From contig NZ_CP016020.1 of NCBI RefSeq assembly GCF_001889165.1, positions 3,570,501 to 3,634,500 of the forward strand: a DNA stretch of 64,000 nucleotides, given 5' to 3'. The position numbers and the translations under genes are program-made. The notes under the pieces were generated by a model. It was not told the DNA's origin, searched no databases, and saw only the letters and a list, made by a program, of their open reading frames with translations. This document shows positions 1 to 8,411 of this stretch, piece by piece. Within the stretch, counting starts at the first letter, position 1. Each line of letters starts with the position of its first letter. Origin of the DNA: Bacillus weihaiensis (GTDB lineage Bacteria; Bacillota; Bacilli; Bacillales; Bacillaceae).

Positions 1-836
1 ACCTCTAAATTCGACACAACTAAATCAGCAGCAAATTCAGCGCCATTTTCAGTTCGGACAGAGCGAATCTTGTTTCCTACTTTTTCAACACCCGTTACCT
101 TCATATTTAAAAGAACGTTTACTCCAAGCTCTTGTAAGACCTGTTCCATCGCCTCGGCGATTTTGTACATACCACCCTTTACATAGTAAACACCGACTCC
201 TAACTGAACATGAGCTAGCTGACTTAGAATCGCTGGTGCATGATATGGAGAAGAACCAATATACATTTGTAAGAAATTCATTACCTGTTGAATATGTGGA
301 TCCTTAAAGTATTTACGTGTTGCCTGATCTACTGATTTCATTGGATCCATCATCAGTAATTCTTTTAATGGGTGCTTTTTTCGTAAATCCTGCAATCCAT
401 TAATATTTTCTTTATAAAAGCTTTTCATCATAAGATCATAGAGTTTTTCACTATATTGTAGATATGACAAGAACGAATGAGAATCCTCTTCTGATACTTT
501 TTTTATCTCTTGAAGCATTGTTGGGAGATCACTCGTTAAATCAATTTTTGTCCCATCTTCAAAGAACGTTCTCCAGCCTGGCTCAACGCGAACAATTTCA
601 AGATAATCATGAACATTTTTCCCAACACTTGAAAACAGCTTCTCAAGAACCCAAGGCATCGTTAAAATTGATGGACCCGTATCAAACGTAAACCCCATAC
701 CTTTTCGGATGTTTAGCTTTCCACCAAGTCTTTCACCTTTTTCTAAAATCGTGACGTCATAATTATGAGCTGCTAAGCGGATCGCAGTTGACATACCAGC
801 TAAGCCACCACCAATAACTGTTACCTTCCTTTTCAT
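1..836 (-). CDS. Phytoene desaturase-like FAD oxidoreductase (CrtI/CrtN family), C-terminus cut by window edge
   Basis: This gene starts at 836 and runs off the left edge, so only the first 278 residues are visible. The N-terminus MKRKVTVIGGGLAGMSTAIR carries the GxGxxG-type Rossmann motif for FAD, followed by an acidic strand end (DVTILEKGERLGGKL) and FDTGPSILTMPW, both typical of carotenoid desaturases. Family members dehydrogenate phytoene or diapophytoene, or oxidise lycopene ends; the visible part cannot tell these apart. An AGGAGGAGAAGGAC ribosome site sits directly before the ATG. The upstream minus-strand gene encodes a polyprenyl synthetase, so a joint role in carotenoid or related terpenoid synthesis is a reasonable inference. 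A terminator lies between the two genes, so this one probably has its own promoter in 837-1165. Confidence 0.85.
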   Translation of the reverse strand, partial: MKRKVTVIGGGLAGMSTAIRLAAHNYDVTILEKGERLGGKLNIRKGMGFTFDTGPSILTMPWVLEKLFSSVGKNVHDYLEIVRVEPGWRTFFEDGTKIDLTSDLPTMLQEIKKVSEEDSHSFLSYLQYSEKLYDLMMKSFYKENINGLQDLRKKHPLKELLMMDPMKSVDQATRKYFKDPHIQQVMNFLQMYIGSSPYHAPAILSQLAHVQLGVGVYYVKGGMYKIAEAMEQVLQELGVNVLLNMKVTGVEKVGNKIRSVRTENGAEFAADLVVSNLE

Positions 837-1219
837 GTCCTTCTCCTCCTAAAAAAAATGAAAGTTTGTACTTTTATACCCTCATTTTCAACACAATATG
901 CTTGAAATAAACCTACTTGTCATTCAAACAGATCGAAAGCTACCATTTCCTCTATTTCCTCTATATGCTTCTCAGGACAATGACAATGGCTTGTTTCTTG
1001 CATAACAAAAGGCTGTTTTCATATAGCTTTCTGACTTCCCAATTAGATATTCTCTGGGTACAAAATGTTTCTCTCTGCATGAGGAGAAGGCCCTTTTCTA
1101 TCTTGCTTACCTCGGTAAGATGTGAAAATAATTGCGATATTCTTTGACATGACCTACTAACTAGCAAAAAGAGTACAGCTTCAAAGAACCGTACTCTTCT
1201 CATATATGCTATGAAATCG
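837..1219. other. Intergenic region between the two isoprenoid genes
   Basis: This 383-base stretch holds the terminator of the upstream gene (1166-1198) and presumably the promoter of the desaturase. I found no clear sigma-A promoter. Short open frames on both strands here have no ribosome site and no recognisable protein character. Confidence 0.5.
1166..1198 (-). terminator. Intrinsic terminator after the polyprenyl synthetase gene
   Basis: AAGAGTAC (1169-1176) pairs with GTACTCTT (1191-1198) around a 14-base loop. Read on the minus strand the hairpin is followed by five T. It lies 20 bases past the stop codon of the gene at 1220-3580. Confidence 0.75.
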
Positions 1220-3580
1220 TTAATAATCTCTATGAATCATATAATTTAACAAAAACGTTAGAAACCTAAGCTGCGGCGGTAGATTCTCTAGCTCCTCCAT
1301 TGCCTTACAATAATGCTGCCACATTTCTTTCTTGGCTTCATTAATCCCCAACACTGTGACAAATGTTGAGCTATTGTTTTCCTCATCCATCCCCGGGGAT
1401 TTACCAAGCTTTGTTTCATCCCCCTCTACATCAAGCAGATCATCTTTTATTTGGAAGGCAATGCCGGCATGATACGCAAAGGCTTTTAATCTAGTAATTT
1501 CAGCTTCTCCAACGTTAGCTAAAATAGCCGGCATAACGAGTGCTGCCTCAAATGCCAGGCCTGTTTTAAAGTAACAAAGCTCATTCAATTGCTGCAGTGA
1601 TAAAGCTTCCCCCCTTGAAGATAAATCCATTTCCTGTCCCTTACACATCTCTTCTGTTAGCTTTGCCGAATAATGGATGACCTCAACCACTTTTTCAGGC
1701 TTGAAGGCTTGAAGCGAGGTTTGCTCCTTGATTGCTCTTTGCGTTAAAAAGAGTCCTGTCAATTCAGCGGTCGCGACCGGATGTATACGGTGTAGGGTTG
1801 GTCTCCCCCTCCGATAGGAAGCATTATCCTGAGAAGGTAAATCATCAAAGATTAAGGAGGCTGTATGCATGTATTCTAGAGATTTTAAAAGCGGGAATAT
1901 CTCCTTTTCATCAAGACCATACCCCTTCACACCCACCATCCACATTATAATGGGACGCAATCTTTTCCCGTCTCCCACTAAGCTATGGTTCGCCGCATCA
2001 ATAATCGGATCATTCTCAATCGAATCTCCTTTTAAAAGGGGAAGCACGTTATTTATCTTACCTCGAACTTCCTTAGCGGTTGATGAAAACTCCTCTTTTT
2101 CTTGTTTGTTTTTCTTCAACTCTGCTAGGATGTGATCTCGAAGAAGTTTATCTAGAAAATCAACTTCATCAGCCTTCTTTACCATATTCTGTACAAGCTG
2201 CTGAAAGGCCGAATTCTTTGGCGCAAAAATCCCCATCACTTCATTGTATTTCTTTAAACCATTTTTTTCCTTATACCTTTTTAAGCCATTAATCGCTCGA
2301 TCTAGAATGACTTCACGGGTTAATTCATCCTTTTCATACACATCATGAAGTAAATACGTAATAACTGCCCAATATAATTCAAAGGGATTTAGTAAATCGG
2401 ATCGATGCTTATGATGCTGCAGAAAGTACGTATATGGTGTGACAGCTCCGTTCTTCAGATCATCAAACATATCTGAAAAATCATCCGATAGCTGATTATA
2501 AATGCCATAAAAAAACGTTCGTTCTTCAAATCCTTCGTCTTCCTCCGTTGACAACACAGAACGAGCAATAAAACGCGAGGATGCGGACTTCAATATGACT
2601 GGAATATATAACTCTTCATTAGTATAGTCCTTATTATCTAAGTTTTTTAAACGATCACTTTCTTGAGCTTGAAAGAATACATATGCTTGTTCAAGAAAAG
2701 AAGTTAGGTTCTCAGCTGTTTGCTGTGACGTGATATACTCAAATGCTTCTCGTAGCTCTTTATGAATATAGGTAATGAGCTCTCCATTTTCACCTTCCCA
2801 TACTCCTAAATCCGGTACAACTCCAGTCGTAAGTGCAGTCCTAATATTGTTTGTATACTGTTTTGTTTCTTCTTCAGATAATACCTTGGCATCAAGAAGA
2901 TCATCAATGAATGGATAGGTCATTCCATAGCAATATCCAAGTCGGATCGCTTGGTCAAGCCTTTGCCTTCTTTCTTCATTCGTAATCGATTCAGGCATTT
3001 CTTCCACAGCATGCATGAGAACACCGGCAATGAGCTTAATCAACTTTCGCTTAGCTTGCTCTGCATCCATCACCTCTGGAATATGCGCTGACACATCCTT
3101 TAGCTTGTTCATTACCCAGATCATCGTTAATTCGATTCCCTCTTTTTGCGCTTCTTTATACAAGCTTGACATACTAAATAACTCTTGAGAATCCGATGTA
3201 TTGGCTAAGAGCTTAGGCTTTATGCTTTGGACAACCTTCTTTATTCTTTCCTGCGTACCTTGGCTATTTAGCGCTTTTCCCAAATCCCTCATATAGAGAT
3301 AGGCGATGCTTCGCTCTAAGTAACGCTCCAATTTTCCTGATGTATCAAGCTGGGATAAGTAGCCTTGATAATGTTTTGCATAAGACTTAGTTGAATGGGA
3401 AATCAACCTTTTTAATGGATGGTGGATGTGATCTTTCTTCCACTCATGAAAATCGTTCGCTAAACGATTCGCATATGTTTGATTGTCCACTTCCTTCATT
3501 AGTTGTTGAAGGTACTGAGCTGCCTTTTGTTCTGCTTTCATATATGTTTGATCAACATTTCCGTTTCGCTGAGTTTGCAT
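1220..3580 (-). CDS. Large two-part polyprenyl synthetase family protein (786 aa)
   Basis: The C-terminal third is a trans-isoprenyl diphosphate synthase. The first aspartate-rich motif DDLPSQD is at about residues 577-583 and the second, KDDLLDVEGDETKLGK, at about 710-725; both bind Mg-diphosphate. The usual family length is about 300 residues, so about 480 residues are extra. The N-terminal half is helical and contains IDDLLDAKV at about 224 and NQLSDDFSDMFDDL at about 361. The gap of about 140 residues between them resembles the spacing of the two catalytic motifs, so it may be a second, diverged isoprenoid-synthase fold. That is inference. The start is an ATG behind GAGGTAGAAATAG. The next gene downstream is a carotenoid-type desaturase, suggesting carotenoid or terpenoid precursor synthesis. 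Product chain length cannot be read from the sequence. Confidence 0.85.
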   Translation of the reverse strand: MQTQRNGNVDQTYMKAEQKAAQYLQQLMKEVDNQTYANRLANDFHEWKKDHIHHPLKRLISHSTKSYAKHYQGYLSQLDTSGKLERYLERSIAYLYMRDLGKALNSQGTQERIKKVVQSIKPKLLANTSDSQELFSMSSLYKEAQKEGIELTMIWVMNKLKDVSAHIPEVMDAEQAKRKLIKLIAGVLMHAVEEMPESITNEERRQRLDQAIRLGYCYGMTYPFIDDLLDAKVLSEEETKQYTNNIRTALTTGVVPDLGVWEGENGELITYIHKELREAFEYITSQQTAENLTSFLEQAYVFFQAQESDRLKNLDNKDYTNEELYIPVILKSASSRFIARSVLSTEEDEGFEERTFFYGIYNQLSDDFSDMFDDLKNGAVTPYTYFLQHHKHRSDLLNPFELYWAVITYLLHDVYEKDELTREVILDRAINGLKRYKEKNGLKKYNEVMGIFAPKNSAFQQLVQNMVKKADEVDFLDKLLRDHILAELKKNKQEKEEFSSTAKEVRGKINNVLPLLKGDSIENDPIIDAANHSLVGDGKRLRPIIMWMVGVKGYGLDEKEIFPLLKSLEYMHTASLIFDDLPSQDNASYRRGRPTLHRIHPVATAELTGLFLTQRAIKEQTSLQAFKPEKVVEVIHYSAKLTEEMCKGQEMDLSSRGEALSLQQLNELCYFKTGLAFEAALVMPAILANVGEAEITRLKAFAYHAGIAFQIKDDLLDVEGDETKLGKSPGMDEENNSSTFVTVLGINEAKKEMWQHYCKAMEELENLPPQLRFLTFLLNYMIHRDY

Positions 3581-3963
3581 CTATTTCTACCTCAATTTCC
3601 TCCTACATCCTCTTCTAAATATACGGATGTAAGTAGACCTTTATTACTAGAAGCTTACCATATTATGAAGATATCAGTTTTTACTTTTTACTTGTTTTTG
3701 CAAAGTTTTTTGTCTAGGAAAAAACGTGTCCGTAGAGATATTTGGTTTTCTTACATTTTGTTGCTAATTGGTATTCATATTCAAAAATATCGTCATCATT
3801 TACACGTAATACCATGGTAAGTAAAAGTGTACCCAAGGGAAAATCTCTGCACTTGGTTTTATTAGGAATCAATAAACTATGTGAAAACAACCTCTATCCA
3901 AAACAAAGATGTTAAGGAAAATAAAAATACACCACCTCAGATAAAGTGATGTATTTTTTGTTG
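3581..3963. other. Intergenic region upstream of the polyprenyl synthetase
   Basis: This AT-rich stretch contains the presumed promoter of the minus-strand synthetase at its left end and a bidirectional hairpin terminator at its right end. A 105-codon plus-strand open frame crosses it, but it overlaps the synthetase start and has no ribosome site. I see no other gene. Confidence 0.5.
3923..3958. terminator. Terminator after selO
   Basis: AAAAATACACCAC pairs with GTGATGTATTTTT across a 10-base loop with one mismatch. It is symmetric enough to have A/T runs on both sides, but it sits just past the selO stop, so its main role is on the minus strand. Confidence 0.65.
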
Positions 3964-5439
3964 TCACGTCCCACAAAAGGTTTGATAAGGCTCATCTGAA
4001 TCTGGTGGGGTGTGACAATATTCTTCTTTATCAGGTGTGAGCTCAAACGGTGATGAGAGAACAGCTAGAAGTTTTTCCATCACACTGTAATCATCCTTTT
4101 GAACAGCCGCTTCAATCGCTTCTTCCACCCGATGATTACGGGGGATCACAACTGGATTATGTCTTCTCATTAATTCCTTAGAGGCTTCCATTGAATCCTT
4201 TTGCCTGCTCAGTCTTTCATGCCATTTTTGGTGCCATTCTTTAAAATCCTTCGTCTCAAATAATTCAGATTCTGTCACATGGTCGTACGTTAAAGAAAGG
4301 AATGTATTTGTATAATCTACCTGATGATTCTCCATTAACTGCAGCAAGTCTTTAATAAGTACCTCATCTTGCTCTTCCTCATTAATAATTCCTAATTTGG
4401 CTCTCATTCCTGTTAGCCAATTTTCTTCATATTGTGGTGGAAAGCGTAAAACAGCTTCTTGGGCAACCTTGAGAGCTTCTTCCTTTTCTTCACCAAATAA
4501 AGGAAGTAATGCTTCTGCAAATCGTGCTAAGTTCCAGCCGGCTATTTTCGGTTGATTACCATATGCATAGCGACCTTGCGTATCAATAGAGCTAAACACA
4601 GTTTTTGGATCATATTCATTCATGAATGCACATGGTCCATAGTCTATCGTTTCGCCACTGATTGTCATATTATCTGTATTCATCACACCATGAATAAAGC
4701 CTACAAGCTGCCATTTTGCAAGTAGAGCTGCCTGTCGTTTTACCACTTCGTTCAATAAAGATAGATATGGATTTTCATCGTCCTTAATGTGAGGAAAATG
4801 GCGCTGAATTGTATAATCCGCTAATTCCTTCAGTTCCTCTACTGTACTGAAATTCGCCCCATATTGGAATGTCCCTACACGCAAGTGACTCGCAGCAACC
4901 CGTGTTAACACTGCTCCAGGAAGCTCTGTCTCACGTACTATTGATTCCCCTGTGGCCACAACAGCAAGGCTCCTTGTCGTTGGAATCGTAAGTGCGTGCA
5001 TGGCTTCACTTATGATATACTCCCTTAGCATCGGACCTAATGCCGCTCTGCCATCTCCTCCTCTGGAATATGGTGTGCGACCAGCTCCTTTAAGCTGAAT
5101 GTCGACTCGTTTGCCTTCTGGTGTCACTTGTTCTCCAAGTAAAATAGCTCGCCCATCACCAAGCATATTGGGATGGCCAAATTGATGACCTACGTATGCC
5201 TGTGCAAGTGGGACACTCCCATTTGGTAAGCGATTACCAGCAAAGACCTCAACACTGTCCTGCTTTTCTAAGTCCTCAGGATGAAAACCTAAAGCTTTCG
5301 CCAACTCATGATTTAGTTTTATTACTTTCGGAGCTTTCACAGCTTCCGGTTCCTGCTTAGTAAAAAAGGTTTCTGGCAGATTGGAATAGCTATTATCTAA
5401 ATTCCATCCTTTTTGATGTAATTCAGTAGAATTCATCAT
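3964..5439 (-). CDS. selO: SelO-family protein adenylyltransferase (YdiU/UPF0061), 491 aa
   Basis: SelO proteins are pseudokinases that transfer AMP from ATP to Ser, Thr or Tyr of target proteins, with links to redox homeostasis. Recognisable family blocks are the nucleotide-binding [19 protein letters not shown], the catalytic-loop [20 protein letters not shown] in the metal-binding DFG position, and a C-terminal YQTFCGT with the conserved redox cysteine position. I place the start at the ATG-ATG pair at 5439/5436 because AAAGGAG lies five bases before it; an upstream in-frame ATG at 5478 lacks a ribosome site. The length matches the family norm of about 490. It stands alone on the minus strand with its own terminator. 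Confidence 0.93.
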   Translation of the reverse strand: MMNSTELHQKGWNLDNSYSNLPETFFTKQEPEAVKAPKVIKLNHELAKALGFHPEDLEKQDSVEVFAGNRLPNGSVPLAQAYVGHQFGHPNMLGDGRAILLGEQVTPEGKRVDIQLKGAGRTPYSRGGDGRAALGPMLREYIISEAMHALTIPTTRSLAVVATGESIVRETELPGAVLTRVAASHLRVGTFQYGANFSTVEELKELADYTIQRHFPHIKDDENPYLSLLNEVVKRQAALLAKWQLVGFIHGVMNTDNMTISGETIDYGPCAFMNEYDPKTVFSSIDTQGRYAYGNQPKIAGWNLARFAEALLPLFGEEKEEALKVAQEAVLRFPPQYEENWLTGMRAKLGIINEEEQDEVLIKDLLQLMENHQVDYTNTFLSLTYDHVTESELFETKDFKEWHQKWHERLSRQKDSMEASKELMRRHNPVVIPRNHRVEEAIEAAVQKDDYSVMEKLLAVLSSPFELTPDKEEYCHTPPDSDEPYQTFCGT

Positions 5440-5642
5440 CTTGTCTCCTTTAATCAACATGATTATAGTATTTGTCAAAATCTATTTTTAATGTCCACTT
5501 CTTTAAGTGTATTATACCTTCACATCAAAGTGGTAATCTTGTGCTTTTCTCCACTCATATTTTTAGATAAAACATGCTGTTAACAAGAAGATCGTAAGAA
5601 AAGAAAAGAGCATAGATCTAAATGATCTACACCCATTAAAAA

Positions 5643-6842
5643 TTAAGAGTCTTTTGCAAATGATTTTTTCTTTATCGGTAAAAGCTTACCGTATGTCATG
5701 ATTCTCCAGATCCATTCGAAAGGTCCATATTGAAACGTTTTGAGCCATAGCGAGCTGACAAAAAGTTGCACACTAAAAATCACAAGGCAAAGCAGTGTTC
5801 CTGTTAACAGACTTACCTTTTCATATAAATCAAAGCCTAGAAATATCGTAAGGCTAATGATTGTCTGCATTAAATAATTTGTTAAAGCCATCTGACCAGC
5901 ATAGCCTAATGGACGAAGTCGTTGCTGCCACTTTTCCCTTTGGAGGAGAAGCGTTAAAGTCGAAATGTAGAAAAAGCAAAGGACAACCCCACTTAAGCTT
6001 GTAAATAGCTGAGTTACGGAAGAAGTCTTAACACCCATATCAAGGATTTCCGTTTTATAAAGGGCAAGCATTGTCACCAAAACAGCTCCAATTCCCATGG
6101 TCCACATTTGTATTCTTTTCAGTAGGCTGATAAACTCCTCTGTTCGCTTGAAAATCCCTACTTTTCCGGCAGCCAATCCAAAAAGAAATAAGGCAAGAAT
6201 CGGAGGGATATTAGCAATCATGTTCCCTAAAATAACAACGACCTCTGTATTAAATCTGTATGAAACCCATTCCGTGTAGCTTGCTGTTTTATACATCTCC
6301 ACATATTCATCTGCATGTTCTTCATAATAGGGCTGGTACTCCTCTTGAATGGCTTCATAGAGATCGCTTGGTATGAGTAAAGGCATACTCATCAAAGCAT
6401 TGTACACAAACAATAAACTGAACGCCCAAATAAGGATGGTTTTGACTTTACGCTTATAGAAAAATAAGAGTAATAATCCTGTAATCGCGTAGGTATGTAA
6501 GATGTCACCAAACCATAAAAGGACGAGATGTGCTGCGCCAAAAAGAAAAAGCACTAAAATCCTTCTTAAATAGAGAGTTTTTACGCGTAACACTTTTTCC
6601 TCCGCTCGGCTCATAAAAATATAAAATCCTAGCCCAAACAAAAAAGAAAAAATCGTAAAAAACTTCATATCAATGAACAAAGCAAAAAACAAATCCAACC
6701 AATAATCAGCGCCATCAACCTCTCGCTCCACCCCATAAATCATCCGCATAAACTCCGCCGAATGAAACGCAGGCATATTCACCAAGAAAATCCCAAACAA
6801 AGCAAACCCACGTATTATATCAATCGAAACAATTCTATTCAT
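5643..6842 (-). CDS. DUF418 (YeiB-like) multipass membrane protein
   Basis: This 399-residue protein opens with RIVSIDIIRGFALFGIFLVN, the usual start of the DUF418/acyltransferase-like membrane family. Roughly ten hydrophobic segments follow, with the DUF418 C-terminal pattern GQMALTNYLMQTIIS near residue 315 and a closing FQYGPFEWIWRIMTYGK. The biochemical function of this family is not settled. The ATG at 6842 is preceded by a GGTGCC-type repeat whose G-rich tail (GGGGGGAGACAGGCACC) is the only candidate ribosome site, so the repeat may have inserted right at the gene start. Confidence 0.85.
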   Translation of the reverse strand: MNRIVSIDIIRGFALFGIFLVNMPAFHSAEFMRMIYGVEREVDGADYWLDLFFALFIDMKFFTIFSFLFGLGFYIFMSRAEEKVLRVKTLYLRRILVLFLFGAAHLVLLWFGDILHTYAITGLLLLFFYKRKVKTILIWAFSLLFVYNALMSMPLLIPSDLYEAIQEEYQPYYEEHADEYVEMYKTASYTEWVSYRFNTEVVVILGNMIANIPPILALFLFGLAAGKVGIFKRTEEFISLLKRIQMWTMGIGAVLVTMLALYKTEILDMGVKTSSVTQLFTSLSGVVLCFFYISTLTLLLQREKWQQRLRPLGYAGQMALTNYLMQTIISLTIFLGFDLYEKVSLLTGTLLCLVIFSVQLFVSSLWLKTFQYGPFEWIWRIMTYGKLLPIKKKSFAKDS

Positions 6843-6843
6843 T

Positions 6844-6861
6844 TGGTGCCTGTCTCCCCCC
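6844..6861 (+). repeat. GGTGCCTGTC repeat, half-palindrome copy
   Basis: GGTGCCTGTCTCCCCCCG directly abuts the DUF418 start codon. It matches one arm of the palindromes at 14816-14859 and 16180-16223. Confidence 0.6.
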
Positions 6862-6937
6862 GTATTTTGTCAAATATAACCACTATTATTTTACCATTTT
6901 CCAGCTCTTGTGGTGCGCGTTTTTTCAGGGCTTTTTT

Positions 6938-6954
6938 GGTGCCTGTCACCACCC
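6938..6954 (+). repeat. GGTGCCTGTC repeat, second half-copy
   Basis: GGTGCCTGTCACCACCC, in the same orientation as the copy 90 bases to its left. A degenerate inverted copy (TTGGTGTATCCTGTC ... GAGCACC) follows at about 6960-6988. The rest of 6843-7190 holds only these repeats and a terminator. Confidence 0.55.
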
Positions 6955-6989
6955 GATCTTTGGTGTATCCTGTCATACAGAGCACCTCA

Positions 6990-7029
6990 TAAAAACGAAA
7001 ACAAGCCTATCTAAAGTGATGGCTTGTTT
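6990..7029 (-). terminator. Terminator after the glycine-rich protein gene
   Basis: AAACAAGCC (6998-7006) pairs with GGCTTGTTT (7021-7029) and is followed on the minus strand by TTCGTTTTT. It lies about 160 bases beyond the stop codon of the 7191-8162 gene. Confidence 0.65.
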
Positions 7030-7190
7030 CTATATTTCTTACTAGTTTGAATAGCTTGGATTGGCACTACTTTTTCAAAAAGGCAATCCACATATAACAA
7101 TTGAATGTCTTCTTATGCTCATTCAATGAATTATCACCTATTCCCCTAAATCCTCTTCATTCACACTACAGGCTTTGTCCAGCTAACTAG

Positions 7191-8162
7191 TTAACTTCCG
7201 CCACATCCTCCACCGCAGCTAGAACAGCTTGAACCGCCTCCATCTCCACCACCGAAATCATGTCCTGAATCGCCACTGCTACAGCTAAACCCTGAACAGG
7301 AGCTTCCTCCACCATGATTTTCCGTTTTATAATACTCGTTTGGAATGATATCACTCATTCCACTCTCGAACTGATCCTCTTCGTAAAGAGAGTAAAAAAC
7401 AGCCGCTCCTAACGCATAAGAATAAATATGAGATTCGTCTCTGGAATGAGAGCGCTCGAACCCTTTGTTCTCACGTTTCACACTATCTGCATCTTTAATT
7501 TCCCGTTTCAGCTTTTCAATGATATACGTTTTCTCCTCAAGCCAGTCGTCGCCGCTTCTAAAATAGTTTGCAAGCAACTCTCCATGTGACAAGGTTCTAA
7601 AATCATCAAGCACTTCTCGCTTAATCGGATGCTTCAAAAACCCTCCCCAAATACTTCGACTGTTTGCCGTTGATTCAAATAAGCTTAAATACACCCAATC
7701 AAAAAACGCTCGTTCTCCAGGAATTGGGGTACTCTCAAGATTCGGCATATGGTGGAGCTTTTCTCCATAAAACTTCTTAGAGAACTGATCATATTCACGT
7801 GTGAACATCAGCATCTCGTGCCATACTTCATCAACGGGCTCACTAAACATCGGAACAGATTTTAACAAGCTGTTCATCACAAAATAGCGTTTCAACTCAA
7901 AGAAAGCCCAATCAAACTCATGATCCTTCCACCTAGGATTCTCACGCAACACACGATTTTTTACATTTTCTTCATAAGAGGTCGGTAGGCTCTTGTCTAA
8001 TTCGTTTAGAATCGCCATCCCACCTTCCAGCTTAATCCCTAAATTTTCAGGCAGTGGTTGATTTCTCAAGGGCGTTCTTCTATTTGTTTTTTTCAAGCTA
8101 GATATGAGAGCAAGGACAAAGATCAAAAGAACAACTCCAATAAATATTCCAGCCATAATCAT
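7191..8162 (-). CDS. Membrane-anchored glycine-rich-domain protein with Cys/Gly tail
   Basis: An N-terminal hydrophobic segment (about residues 3-22) anchors the protein. The body contains EPVDEVWHEMLMFTREYDQF followed by HHMP, resembling the conserved histidine-containing block of glycine-rich-domain (GRDP-like) proteins. The last 40 residues are almost entirely Gly, Ser and Cys (for example GGGSSCSSCGGGCGGS), suggesting a metal-binding or disulfide-rich tail. The function is unknown. GGGGAG lies immediately before the ATG at 8162 and six bases before an in-frame ATG at 8156; the latter spacing is better, so the real start may be 8156. It is a single gene with its own terminator. Confidence 0.7.
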   Translation of the reverse strand: MIMAGIFIGVVLLIFVLALISSLKKTNRRTPLRNQPLPENLGIKLEGGMAILNELDKSLPTSYEENVKNRVLRENPRWKDHEFDWAFFELKRYFVMNSLLKSVPMFSEPVDEVWHEMLMFTREYDQFSKKFYGEKLHHMPNLESTPIPGERAFFDWVYLSLFESTANSRSIWGGFLKHPIKREVLDDFRTLSHGELLANYFRSGDDWLEEKTYIIEKLKREIKDADSVKRENKGFERSHSRDESHIYSYALGAAVFYSLYEEDQFESGMSDIIPNEYYKTENHGGGSSCSGFSCSSGDSGHDFGGGDGGGSSCSSCGGGCGGS

Positions 8163-8369
8163 CTCCCCATTTCCTGTAGGATAAGTCTACATAAAAACAT
8201 CTATGTCAATTATACGCAGAAAAAAGGAGAAAGTTTCAAATTATTCTGATCCTATTAAAGTTGTATATTCAAGAATCTTCAAGACCATTGAGGGACTAAA
8301 TTAACAGTCAGCAAAAACTCGCATAAGACATAGAGGAACTAGTGGACTTTTTGCTTTTCGTACCAACAC

Positions 8370-8404
8370 AAAAGAGCCTGGTTCCCTTTCTCCCAAGCTC
8401 TTTT
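8370..8404 (-). terminator. Terminator after the secreted propeller/Ig protein
   Basis: AAAAGAGC arms (8370-8377 and 8397-8404) with additional CTGG/CCAA pairing form a hairpin eight bases past the stop of the 8412-10781 gene. The minus-strand 3' arm ends in TTTT. Confidence 0.65.
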
Positions 8405-8411
8405 CATTATT

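Noticed and set aside
961-1203. 80-codon minus-strand frame after the polyprenyl synthetase
   Set aside because: It begins inside the terminator hairpin and shows no protein-like pattern.
3503-3820. 105-codon plus-strand hydrophobic open frame
   Set aside because: It overlaps the start of the polyprenyl synthetase in antisense and has no ribosome site.
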